Shown here: piece after piece, positions 23,407-31,615 of the stretch
How positions within the stretch are numbered: position 1 is the first letter of the stretch
Layout: every line of letters begins with the position of its first letter
Assembly (NCBI GenBank): GCA_041490445.1
Contig: JBGPTF010000006.1
Location: 1 to 64,000 of the forward strand
Reading direction: 5' to 3'
DNA: 64,000 nt
DNA from: JBGPTF01 sp041490445
Lineage (GTDB): Bacteria; Acidobacteriota; Terriglobia; Acidiferrales; UBA7541
The notes under the pieces: generated by a model
Databases searched by the model: none
Told to the model about the DNA's origin: nothing
Seen by the model: only the letters and a program-made list of their open reading frames with translations
Position numbers and translations under genes: made by a program

Positions 23407-25332
23407 GTGAGCTATTTGTTTGGGAACGACCAGAAGCTGCCGCAGGGACGCCTGATCTTCCTGACGTACGTGACGGTCGCGGTGATCGTGCTGCTGCTGA
23501 TCGGCTTCTGGAAGCTGCAGGTGATCGAGTCGGGCCACTACGCCGAACTAGCCGAACGCAACCGCATCCGCTCGATCCCCATTATCGCGCCGCGCGGGCG
23601 CATGCTCGACCGGGAAGGCCGCGTGCTGGTGGACAATTACCCCTCATTCAGCATCCTGCTGCTGCGCGACGACGCGCGGCTGCTTGAACGCAGCATGCCG
23701 CAGGTGGCCGAGGGCCTGGGAGTGCCGCTCGAGGATTTGCAGAAGCAGCTCGATGAGTCGAAGGCGCAGCCGAAATTCCAGCCGATTGTGATCAAGCCGG
23801 AAGCCACCCAAGCGGACATTGCGTTCGTGGAATCGCACCGCGCCGACCTGCCCGTGATGGAATTGCTGATGGTGCACCGGCGGCGGTATCCGCGCGACGG
23901 GTTCCTGGCGAACGCGATCGGGTACGTCGGCGAAGTGACGGCGCAACAGCTCGAACGCAGCGAGGGGCGGTACCGTCCGGGCGACATCGTGGGCAAGGCG
24001 GGGCTCGAGCGCGAATACAACGAGACGCTGCAGGGCACGGATGGGATGCGCCGGATGATCGTCAACAGTCTGGGCAAGCCGGTGAAGACGCTGGACAACC
24101 TGGACGCGATTTCGGGCCACCCGATTGATCTGACGATTGACTACGACTTGCAGGTGGTCGCGGAAGCGGACCTCGCCGGCAAGGAAGGCGCGCTGGTGGC
24201 GATGGACGCGCGCACCGGCGAAATTCTGGCGATGGTCAGCCATCCGGCGTACGACCCGAACGATTTTGCGGTGCGCATCTCGCCGGCGGAATGGGACAAG
24301 CTGAACACCGATCCGGAAACGCCCCTGCTGAACCGCGCGATTCAGGCGCAGCTCGCGCCGGGCTCGATCTTCAAGATCGTGATGGCGACGGCGATGCTGG
24401 AATCGAAAGCGATTCCGGAGGATTTTCACGTCTTCTGCCCCGGCTACGGCGATTTCTACGGGCGCACGTTCCATTGCTGGGACAAGCGCGGCCACGGCAC
24501 GGTTGATTTTTACAAGGCGATCGTCCACTCCTGCGACATTTTCTTTTACAACGTGGGCAAGCGGATCGGGATTGACCGCATCGACTATTACGCGAACGAA
24601 CTCGGGATCGGCCACAAGACCGGAATCGATCTTCCGGGCGAGGAAGGCGGCTTGATGCCATCGGAGGAATGGACGCAGCGCGTGTTCCACCGCAAGTGGT
24701 ATCCCGGAGAAACGATTTCGGTGGCGGTGGGGCAGGGCGCGGTGACGACGACGCCGCTGCAACTCGCGCGGATGATTGCGGGAGTGGCCAGCGGCGGCAC
24801 GCTGGTGCAGCCGCACCTGCTGAAAAACTTTCCGAATCCGCACGCCGAGCACATTGCCATCTCCGAGGACACGGTAGAGAAAATCACGCAGGGGATGTAC
24901 GGGGTGGTGAATGACGGCGGGACGGGAGCGAGCGCGCGGCTGCAAAACATCGAATTCTGCGGCAAGTCGGGCAGCGCGCAGGTGATCGGCTACGACACGC
25001 GCACGCGGCTCGGCAAGCAGAGACAATTCAAGGACAATGCGTGGTTCGTCGGGTACGCGCCGCGGCGGAATCCGGAAATTGTCGTCGCGGTGCTGGTGCA
25101 AGCGGGCGAGCACGGCGGCGCGATCGCGGGGCCGATCGCGAGCGACATCGTGAAAATCTACTACGACAAGAAGGAACGCCGCCGGCAGGAGCAGACCACG
25201 GCGCAGGCAAATCAACCGGTTCCGGCGCTGACGGGCTCACCGAATCCCGCGGCGACGGGGCGCCCGGTGGCCGCCGCGCTGCCGCCGCGCGGGCCGGAGC
25301 AGAATGCGCCGGCGGGAGACGCCCGGCGATGA
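23407..25332 (+). CDS. mrdA: Penicillin-binding protein 2 (rod-complex transpeptidase)
   Basis: A 641-residue class B PBP that cross-links lateral-wall peptidoglycan with RodA. One N-terminal helix (about 20-38), a dimerisation/pedestal domain with APRGRMLDREGRVLVDN, then the transpeptidase domain: SxxK as S320-IFK323, second motif S375-C-D377, and third motif K520-S-G522, where most PBP2s have KTG. After the domain a Pro/Ala-rich tail of about 50 residues follows. The GTG at 23407 has GGAG 6 nt upstream. rodA overlaps its stop by 4 nt. Confidence 0.95.
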   Translation: MSYLFGNDQKLPQGRLIFLTYVTVAVIVLLLIGFWKLQVIESGHYAELAERNRIRSIPIIAPRGRMLDREGRVLVDNYPSFSILLLRDDARLLERSMPQVAEGLGVPLEDLQKQLDESKAQPKFQPIVIKPEATQADIAFVESHRADLPVMELLMVHRRRYPRDGFLANAIGYVGEVTAQQLERSEGRYRPGDIVGKAGLEREYNETLQGTDGMRRMIVNSLGKPVKTLDNLDAISGHPIDLTIDYDLQVVAEADLAGKEGALVAMDARTGEILAMVSHPAYDPNDFAVRISPAEWDKLNTDPETPLLNRAIQAQLAPGSIFKIVMATAMLESKAIPEDFHVFCPGYGDFYGRTFHCWDKRGHGTVDFYKAIVHSCDIFFYNVGKRIGIDRIDYYANELGIGHKTGIDLPGEEGGLMPSEEWTQRVFHRKWYPGETISVAVGQGAVTTTPLQLARMIAGVASGGTLVQPHLLKNFPNPHAEHIAISEDTVEKITQGMYGVVNDGGTGASARLQNIEFCGKSGSAQVIGYDTRTRLGKQRQFKDNAWFVGYAPRRNPEIVVAVLVQAGEHGGAIAGPIASDIVKIYYDKKERRRQEQTTAQANQPVPALTGSPNPAATGRPVAAALPPRGPEQNAPAGDARR

Positions 25333-26426
25333 AAGCCCGCGCGAGATTCCGCGACCTGGACTGGACGCTGCTCGCCATCGCCGGCGCGATCTGCTTGCTC
25401 GGCGTACTCGAAATTTATTCTTCGACGCGCACGAGCGCGATGGCCGGGATGCAGTGGCGGCAAATTCTCTGGATCGGGCTGGGACTCGTGTGCATGCTGA
25501 TACTTTCGCGGATCGACTACCACACGCTGCTCGACCAGGCTCCGATGCTTTACCTGATCGGGATCGCGGGGCTGTTCGTGGTGATGGCGGTGGGCCACAC
25601 GCGGTTCGGGGCGAAACGCTGGCTGGCGGTGGCGGGCGTGCCTTTGCAAGTATCAGAGTTCGTAAAGTTGATCATAATCGTGGTGCTTGCCAGGTTCTTC
25701 ACAGAGGTTCACACGGACCGGCTGACACTGAGGGACCTGATGAAGGTAGCGGCCGTCGCCGGGTTTCCTGCGGTCCTGATTCTGGTGCAGCCCGACCTGG
25801 GCACGGCCCTGACGCTGGTGCCGGTGGCGCTGGTGGGGGCATTCCTGGCGGGGATCGAGTGGAAGCACGCCGCCGTGGTTCTGCTGATTGGCGCCGCATT
25901 GGTTCCGGTCGGATGGCATTATCGAAACCACCTGAAGCCGTACCAGAGGCAGCGACTGGAGACGTTCCTGCGGCCGGAAGATAAGCCACAAACGGCGGGC
26001 TATCAGGTGTTACAGTCGGAGATAGCGGTTGGCTCCGGCGGGTTCTGGGGCAAGGGATTCGGCAAGGGCAGCCAGAACCAATTGGGCTTCGTGCCGGTCC
26101 GGTATTCGGATTTTATCCTGGCGGCTTTGGCGGAAGAGCTCGGGTTCGCGGGCGTGTTCGTGACGCTGGCGCTGTACCTGGCTCTGCTCCTACGGCTTCT
26201 GGAAAATGCGCAGAAGGCCAAAGATCGCGCCGGGATGTTTCTGGTGATGGGGGTAACCGCCATACTGGGGATTCACGTCCTGGTGAACGCAGGAATGGTG
26301 ATCGGGTACATGCCGGTCACCGGCATCCCCCTGCCGTTGATGAGCTATGGGGGATCGGCCACCGTATTTGTCTTTATGGCGCTGGGCCTGGTGATGAATG
26401 TGCGAATCCGGCGCTTCGTCAACTGA
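25329..26426 (+). CDS. rodA: Peptidoglycan glycosyltransferase RodA (SEDS family)
   Basis: A 365-residue SEDS glycosyltransferase with about ten membrane helices that polymerises lipid II for rod growth. Family landmarks: LLGVLEIYSSTR near the start, RFGAKRWLAVAGVPLQVSEF, ILVQPDLGTALTLVPVALVG with the conserved Asp, YQVLQSEIAVGSGGFWGKGF, QNQLGFVPVRYSDFILAALA and the closing GIPLPLMSYGGSATVF. The ATG at 25329 overlaps the mrdA stop (ATGA), so the two are translationally coupled; a longer upstream frame is not real. Confidence 0.95.
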   Translation: MKARARFRDLDWTLLAIAGAICLLGVLEIYSSTRTSAMAGMQWRQILWIGLGLVCMLILSRIDYHTLLDQAPMLYLIGIAGLFVVMAVGHTRFGAKRWLAVAGVPLQVSEFVKLIIIVVLARFFTEVHTDRLTLRDLMKVAAVAGFPAVLILVQPDLGTALTLVPVALVGAFLAGIEWKHAAVVLLIGAALVPVGWHYRNHLKPYQRQRLETFLRPEDKPQTAGYQVLQSEIAVGSGGFWGKGFGKGSQNQLGFVPVRYSDFILAALAEELGFAGVFVTLALYLALLLRLLENAQKAKDRAGMFLVMGVTAILGIHVLVNAGMVIGYMPVTGIPLPLMSYGGSATVFVFMALGLVMNVRIRRFVN

Positions 26427-26619
26427 GCCCGCGCCGCACGACTCCCGCGGCCTGCGAGACGGAGGCCGGCGGGACCAACGTTTACTTGAGGTCAGCATCG
26501 GATGAGGGGACCAATGGCAGCAAAACATTCTTCCCTCGAGGCCAGCCCGCAAACCGCGGGAAGAGCGCGCGCCATCGTGCGCAGCGCGGCCGCGTCCCGG
26601 TGCGCCATGAGGAGTTTCC

Positions 26620-29352
26620 ATGTCGAAGGAGATGGTGATTTCCGCGACGCCGCACGAGACGCGGGTCGCGATTCTCGAAGATGGGCAGCTTTGTGAGATT
26701 TATGTTGAACGAGAAAAAGAATTTGCGTTAGTCGGAAGCATCTACAAAGGCCGCGTGACGCGCGTGCTGCCCGGCATGCAGTCGGCCTTCGTGGAAATCG
26801 GCCTCGATAGCGACGCCTTCCTCTACGTCAGCGATTTTCTCGAAGACATCGAAGACTACGATCAAGTCGTCACCACGGTCGAGGAAAAAGTCCAGAAGAT
26901 GGAAGAGCAGGGCGGCCAGGTGTTTTCGTCCGCGGCCGCGGGCGAATCACAGGGCGCGCTCGAGCCCGCTGACGTGGTGCCGCCGGCCGAGCCGTCGCCG
27001 GCCACCAGTGAATTGGCGCCGCAGGAACACCGGCCCGCTCCGCCGCCGCGCCCGATTGGCGGAGAGCGATATGGATCGCGCGGCCACGAACGCCCTGGCG
27101 GATTCGGCCGGGGCGGCGGCGGCCGGCCTCACCGAGGTGGAAGACCTGGTCGAGGCGGCAGAGGCCGCGACGACCGGCCCCGCGGGCGCGAGTTGCCGCC
27201 GTCGAAATATGCGTCTCACCGTCCGTACGAGCCGCCGAGCGAACCCGTCGATCCGAATTATCAGCCGATCATTCTCCCGGGCGAGTCGCTCGCGAAGTAC
27301 AAAGACCGCATGGCGAACCTATCCGCCACGTCGGCGGCTCCTGCTGCCGCGGAAGAAAATTCGCACGTAGAAACAGCGACGGAACAGCGCGTCGAACCCG
27401 TTGCCGCCCCGATCATCGAAGAGAGAGAGCACATCGAGCCGGCACCGCGACCGGAGCCTGCTCGAGAGCCCTACATGCGCCAGACCGGATTTGTGAGCGG
27501 CCTCGAACCGCTGCCCGGCGAATCAATAGCCAAGGCCCGCGCCTCCGCTCGACCGCCGGACGTCGCGGCGGTGACCGAGCACGCCGAAGAAGCGGCGCCG
27601 GCGTTGGAAGCATCCACGTTCGCGCCGCCGACGAACGTCCCGGAAGTTCAGGAGCCCGAATCCCCAAAGAGCGCCGCCATCATGCCGCCGGCGGCAGAAC
27701 CACCGAGCGAGACGGAATTAACTCCCGAGGAAGCCACGTCACTGGCAGAACAGGTGGCGGAAGCGCAATCCGAGGAAGCCGAGCGCGAAGAGGAAGCGAC
27801 CGCAGAGGCTGCCGCCGACGAGGAAGACGCAGCCGCCGGCGAAGCAGGGCATGAGAACGGCGAGGCTGGGGAAAACTCAGGCGCGGCCACCGAATCTTCG
27901 GTGCACGCCGATGGCGCCACCAATGAGGCTGTCGAAGAGATGGAGTATGAGGGAGCGCCGGCCGAAGAAGCGGAAGCCGCACCTGCGGAAGGCGCGACGG
28001 AGGAAGCGCAGCCTTCGAGTGCACGGGTGCAGAGCGATTCACGCGCGCGCCTGCAGCATCCGATGCGCCGCGGCGGCGGACGCCGGCGCGAGCAACAACG
28101 CGGACGTCCGCATCACGGCGGCGGCCACCGGCCACAGCCGCGCCGCCCGCAGTTGATCGGCGACATGCTCAAGCAGGGGCAGGAAATCATCGTCCAGATC
28201 GCCAAGGAGCCGCTCGGAAAGAAAGGCGCGCGCATCACCAGCCACATCGCGCTGCCGGGACGCTATCTGGTGTACATGCCGACGCTCGATCACACGGGCG
28301 TTTCGCGGAAGATCGCCTCGGCGGAGGAACGCGCGCGGCTGCGGCACATCGTCAGCGAGGCGAAGGGCTCATCGTCGGGAGGCTTCATCGTTCGCACCGC
28401 CGCCGATCGCGCCACCGAAGAAGAGATCCGCACGGACGTGGAGTACCTAACGCACACCTGGGCGGACCTGAAATCGCGCGGCGAACAGCGCAACGCGCCG
28501 TCGCTGCTGCATCGCGACCTGAACCTGGTGGAGCGAATCCTGCGCGATTATCTGAGCCCGGATTACTCCGCCATCTGGGTGGACAACGAGGAGGAGTTCA
28601 CGAAGGTGGTGGATTTCGTGAGCCGCTTCCAGCCGCAGATGGTCAACCGCGTAAAGCTCTATAGCAAAGACACGCCGGTGTACGAGGAGTTCGGCATCCA
28701 GCAGGAAATCGACAAGGGCCTGCGGCCGAAGGTATGGCTGAAGTCGGGCGGCTACATCGTGATCAACCACACGGAAGCGCTGGTGGCGATCGACGTGAAC
28801 ACGGGAAAATTCGTGGGGCGCGGCTCGACGCGATTGGAAGATACGATCGTCCGCACGAACCTCGAAGCGGTGAAGGAAATCGTCCGCCAGATGCGCCTGC
28901 GCGATCTGGGCGGCATCATCGTGATCGACTTCATCGACATGGAGGAGCGCCGAAACCGCGAGAAAGTGATGGCCGCGCTCGAGGACGCGCTGAAGGCGGA
29001 CCGCGCGCCGTCGAAGGTGCTGCGCTTCAACGAATTCGGGCTGATCAATATCACGCGCAAGCGCACCAAGCAGGCGCTCGAACGCACGCTCTGCCAGCCA
29101 TGCCCCTACTGCACCGGCTCCGGCATGGTGAAATCCATTCCCACGCTGTGCTACGAAATCCAAACCGAAGCGCGCAAGATGGCTCCGGAGATCATGGCGG
29201 GCAGCCTGACGCTGCGCGTGCATCCCGAGATCGCCAAGGCGCTGAAGACGCGCGAATCGGGCTTGATGGAGGAGCTCGAGCGCTGGACGCACAAAAGCAT
29301 CATCATTCAAGCCGACCCGACGCTCCACTGGGAGCAGTACGATATTTACTAA
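26620..29352 (+). CDS. rng: Ribonuclease E/G with a ~420-residue insert inside the S1 domain
   Basis: 910 residues. The S1 RNA-binding domain starts at about 36 (VGSIYKGRVTRVLPGMQSAF) and breaks near 88-95; it resumes at about 508 (IGDMLKQGQEIIVQIAKEPL). The insert is low-complexity: Gly/Arg-rich (about 145-193), Pro/Glu/Ala-rich, strongly acidic (about 360-457), then Arg/Gly-rich again (about 480-507). The catalytic domain follows with magnesium ligands D725 (AIDVNTGKF) and D770 (VIDFIDM) and a Zn-link C828-PY-C831. It lacks the long C-terminal degradosome arm of enterobacterial RNase E and so is closer to RNase G. It cuts single-stranded RNA for mRNA turnover and rRNA processing. ATG at 26620 follows GGAG. 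Sits 193 bp after rodA, as often seen. Confidence 0.93.
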   Translation: MSKEMVISATPHETRVAILEDGQLCEIYVEREKEFALVGSIYKGRVTRVLPGMQSAFVEIGLDSDAFLYVSDFLEDIEDYDQVVTTVEEKVQKMEEQGGQVFSSAAAGESQGALEPADVVPPAEPSPATSELAPQEHRPAPPPRPIGGERYGSRGHERPGGFGRGGGGRPHRGGRPGRGGRGRDDRPRGRELPPSKYASHRPYEPPSEPVDPNYQPIILPGESLAKYKDRMANLSATSAAPAAAEENSHVETATEQRVEPVAAPIIEEREHIEPAPRPEPAREPYMRQTGFVSGLEPLPGESIAKARASARPPDVAAVTEHAEEAAPALEASTFAPPTNVPEVQEPESPKSAAIMPPAAEPPSETELTPEEATSLAEQVAEAQSEEAEREEEATAEAAADEEDAAAGEAGHENGEAGENSGAATESSVHADGATNEAVEEMEYEGAPAEEAEAAPAEGATEEAQPSSARVQSDSRARLQHPMRRGGGRRREQQRGRPHHGGGHRPQPRRPQLIGDMLKQGQEIIVQIAKEPLGKKGARITSHIALPGRYLVYMPTLDHTGVSRKIASAEERARLRHIVSEAKGSSSGGFIVRTAADRATEEEIRTDVEYLTHTWADLKSRGEQRNAPSLLHRDLNLVERILRDYLSPDYSAIWVDNEEEFTKVVDFVSRFQPQMVNRVKLYSKDTPVYEEFGIQQEIDKGLRPKVWLKSGGYIVINHTEALVAIDVNTGKFVGRGSTRLEDTIVRTNLEAVKEIVRQMRLRDLGGIIVIDFIDMEERRNREKVMAALEDALKADRAPSKVLRFNEFGLINITRKRTKQALERTLCQPCPYCTGSGMVKSIPTLCYEIQTEARKMAPEIMAGSLTLRVHPEIAKALKTRESGLMEELERWTHKSIIIQADPTLHWEQYDIY

Positions 29353-29376
29353 TTGTGGGTGGCGAGGAAGAACTTG

Positions 29377-29390
29377 CGACCGCGAGGTCG
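29377..29390 (+). terminator. Short hairpin with a GNRA loop after the RNase gene
   Basis: CGACC-GCGA-GGTCG, a 5-bp stem closed by a GCGA tetraloop, 25 bp past the stop codon. No U tract; a terminator or RNA-end stabiliser role is only suggested. Confidence 0.3.
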
Positions 29391-29420
29391 ACTAGCCTGG
29401 TTCCACCTTTAGGAGGCCGC

Positions 29421-29452
29421 TGAGGTGTCCAGTTTTAGCGGGGAGCACTACA
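29421..29452. repeat. 32-bp IS terminal repeat, copy 2 (solo end)
   Basis: One mismatch from 108-139. No transposase sequence remains beside it: the RNase gene ends 69 bp upstream and the lipoprotein frame begins within the repeat. Reads as a footprint of a lost or rearranged element. Confidence 0.8.
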
Positions 29453-29982
29453 AAACTCTAGCTGGTCTGACTGCCATGCTCCTGCTTCTCGGCGGGTGTT
29501 CTTCCAAAGCAACACAGCCCGCAAAGCAACCCGAGACTCCATCCAGGTCCGAAATAGAAACTATGTTGTTACAACCTGCGACAGTGACGGAAGTTTTTCA
29601 CCTGCGTAGTGAGTGTGTAGCTCTTGGCAAGACAATAGAGGAGAATGAGAACAAGAATCTAGAGAACAAGAATCTAGATCTAGCAGTGAAGAAAAACGGA
29701 TACGGATACGTCGAATCCACAAAAACTAACTACAGCGTATCGGCAAACCGTTGCTATGTGCTCATTGTTCAAATATGGCTAACAGCAGAATCGACGCTAA
29801 GAGAAGAATCGACAGTTTTGTACGACGGCCAAACGGAGGAAGTGCTGGCAGCTGCCATAAAGTGCAGCGATTGCAGCGCGAACCGTGGGTACATCGAAGA
29901 TCATTTTCCTAAAAAAGTGGATTATTCAAAGGCGCTCGACTACATTAACCGATTGATGGACGACGGCGAGCCAAAGCAATGA
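29425..29982 (+). CDS. Putative lipoprotein; N-terminus supplied by an IS end
   Basis: 185 residues, family not recognised. The first nine residues (MSSFSGEHY) are encoded by the IS terminal repeat. They are followed by K-T-LAGLTAMLLLLGGC, a hydrophobic stretch ending in a lipobox-like LGGC (Cys27), then SSKATQPAKQPETPSRSEIE, typical of a lipoprotein linker. The mature part is charged with a tandem ENKNLENKNL motif, four or so Cys (CSDCS) and aromatic strands. An ATG at 29476 could be an alternative start but leaves almost no signal peptide; GTG at 29425 has AGGAGG upstream. AT-rich relative to the neighbours. Probably acquired; function unknown. Confidence 0.6.
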   Translation: MSSFSGEHYKTLAGLTAMLLLLGGCSSKATQPAKQPETPSRSEIETMLLQPATVTEVFHLRSECVALGKTIEENENKNLENKNLDLAVKKNGYGYVESTKTNYSVSANRCYVLIVQIWLTAESTLREESTVLYDGQTEEVLAAAIKCSDCSANRGYIEDHFPKKVDYSKALDYINRLMDDGEPKQ

Positions 29983-30116
29983 ACAGGAGTGAGCGCAACC
30001 CCTGCCTTCAGGCACAGAAAAGACAATTGAGTTGTGGTGAGATCCATGTACAGGATTTGCTCCTATCCGCGCCTATCGACAACACCCAATTCGACTTGTT
30101 GTGATTTATGAGAGAG

Positions 30117-30133
30117 CTTCTAGAGGCTAGAAG
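30117..30133 (+). terminator. Perfect hairpin after the lipoprotein gene
   Basis: CTTCTAG-AGG-CTAGAAG, a 7-bp perfect stem 135 bp past the stop, with no clear U tract. The 271-bp gap 29983-30253 otherwise shows nothing recognisable. Confidence 0.35.
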
Positions 30134-30253
30134 CAGGAAGAGAATTCCAAACACCCTGGAAGCGCTGTGCTCCGGGGCGTTCGCATTTTTAGAGGGCGGC
30201 GATACTTGTGGCGCGCCTTCGATGTCGGCGTGTTGCCCGCTACGCCCTAAGAT

Positions 30254-30643
30254 TCATTGTGAGTGAATGTTTGCTGTGTATCCAGCAGGCCAAATTCCAC
30301 AGGCGAAGTATACTGCACCGATGAGGATTAGAAAGACCGCTGCTATAAGGAGGACAACCTTGAACCAGCGAATCAGGTTGTACCAGCAGACTTTGTTTTT
30401 CGCGCACTCGAAAAAATCTCTGACAGGAAACACCCCAACAAGAATGGGCAGGAGTGCTCCGACCCACCAGCGTATCGCGACGGTCAAAGCGTGCTGTTGA
30501 CTCTCCGCGATTGTTTTGTTGGACTTTAGAGTTACGACTGCGACAAATACAAAGCTGAGGAACAGCAGCACTTGAGTGGATTTGTCACCCAACTGCCGAA
30601 TGCGCTCTAGAAGGTCTTTGGTTCTTTGGGCTTCGTCGCACAT
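30254..30643 (-). CDS. Hypothetical membrane protein
   Basis: 129 residues with a charged cytoplasmic-like N-terminus (DEAQRTKDLLERIRQLGDK) and about three hydrophobic segments (VLLFLSFVFVAVVTL near 25-40, VGALLPILVGVF near 60-72, VVLLIAAVFLILIGAVYFA near 93-112). No known family. AT-richer than the core genes. ATG at 30643 has no clear ribosome site. Lies in the accessory stretch between the RNase gene and folD. Confidence 0.5.
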   Translation of the reverse strand: MCDEAQRTKDLLERIRQLGDKSTQVLLFLSFVFVAVVTLKSNKTIAESQQHALTVAIRWWVGALLPILVGVFPVRDFFECAKNKVCWYNLIRWFKVVLLIAAVFLILIGAVYFACGIWPAGYTANIHSQ

Positions 30644-30713
30644 AAATTATTGCAGAGCTTAGGCTGCTTTGGCCTTGATGGTTTCTAAAAGCCGTGCAAG
30701 TGAAGCCTCACGG

Positions 30714-31013
30714 TCACTTCCCATCTCCCGCACGATTGTGGCGAAGCCGTGCCACGCCCGCAGTGGCGAGCAACCAAGTCCCCGCAGCGGCGAGCAACAA
30801 GTACGCCAGGACCACCCCAGAAGCCCACCACAAAATCGCTATTGCTGCCAACGCCAGAAACCACGACGAAACTGGACCCAAATGAAAGTAGGCAACGAGC
30901 CTGAATGCGTCCAGTGGCGTTCGGTCAATCGCATAGAGAAGCGGCACAAAAATCGCTACACGCAAAACAAAATATGCCCACCCCCTTTTGCCCCCGAGAG
31001 TAGTCTCGCTCAT
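30714..31013 (-). CDS. Small hypothetical membrane protein
   Basis: 99 residues, mostly hydrophobic, with about three membrane helices (YFVLRVAIFVPLLYAI, VSSWFLALAAIAILWWA, VVLAYLLLAAAGTWLL) and a basic C-terminus. GGAGG stands 5 nt before the ATG at 31013, which supports a real gene. No family recognised. It lies 70 bp upstream of the other membrane protein on the same strand, so the two may form an operon. Confidence 0.5.
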   Translation of the reverse strand: MSETTLGGKRGWAYFVLRVAIFVPLLYAIDRTPLDAFRLVAYFHLGPVSSWFLALAAIAILWWASGVVLAYLLLAAAGTWLLATAGVARLRHNRAGDGK

Positions 31014-31448
31014 CTGTGCCTCCAGTGAGGGAACTGAGGCTCTATCCGGAATTTCCGATTTGGACCTCTCGCTTGTGCATCGTACGCTTCGCCTGCCCGG
31101 GACACAACGAGCCTGCCACCAGAGCAGGCCCCCGCGAGATCAGCGGGGTTCTGACGGCTCGTTTTTGCACGCCCGCTTGCTGCCGCGTAATCGATTTCTC
31201 AGACACTGCTCCGACCTTCCTCCCTCGGCCCCAGATTTTGCAACCGCAATCGGAGTGCTACCCGCTCGGCACCGGCAGCGCATAGATCCGCCGAAGCATC
31301 CGGCCAAACAGGCGTCGGTGTAGATGCCCCTCGCGCGCCGTCAACGCGCCGATACGTGTCCGCAAGCCAAAGCCCCAACCCGCCCCGCCCACACCGCGAG
31401 ATTCCCACTTTCACACAGTCACGACGGCGGTGCTTTCTCAACCTCAAA

Positions 31449-31488
31449 CCGGACATATCGTGTGCTCTAAAAAGCGGACATTTCTACT
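31449..31488. mobile_element. Possible IS21-like end remnant
   Basis: Two copies of CGGACAT 25 bp apart (31450-31456 and 31475-31481), the second in AAAGCGGACATTTCTACT. Repeated units of this kind mark the ends of IS21-type elements. No istA/istB sequence is nearby, so this is a remnant at most. Confidence 0.3.
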
Positions 31489-31563
31489 CTCCAGTGCCAC
31501 ACGCGCAGGCGCAGAATTAAGCGGTTGTGTCCCCGGCAGGCGAGGCTGGCCGCGAATGCGGTG

Positions 31564-31572
31564 TGCTATCAT
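31564..31572 (+). promoter_or_regulatory. Candidate extended -10 promoter of folD
   Basis: TGC-TATCAT forms an extended -10 element 43 bp before the TTG start; no convincing -35 box. AAGGAG lies at the right distance before the start. Confidence 0.35.
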
Positions 31573-31615
31573 GGCGTTTTCGTGACGGCAGAATCCTTCG
31601 CAAAGGAGCCATGAT

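Larger units (their letters stand above)
31014..31615. other. 602-bp intergenic region before folD
   Basis: No gene supported. It contains a hairpin CCCCGC-N7-GCGGGG (31130-31148), a possible IS-end remnant (31449-31488) and, near its right end, the folD promoter and ribosome site. Confidence 0.5.

Noticed and set aside
26427..26619. Small upstream frame before the RNase gene (start 26502).
   Set aside because: It lacks a ribosome site and overlaps the RNase start in another frame; a regulatory upstream peptide cannot be supported.
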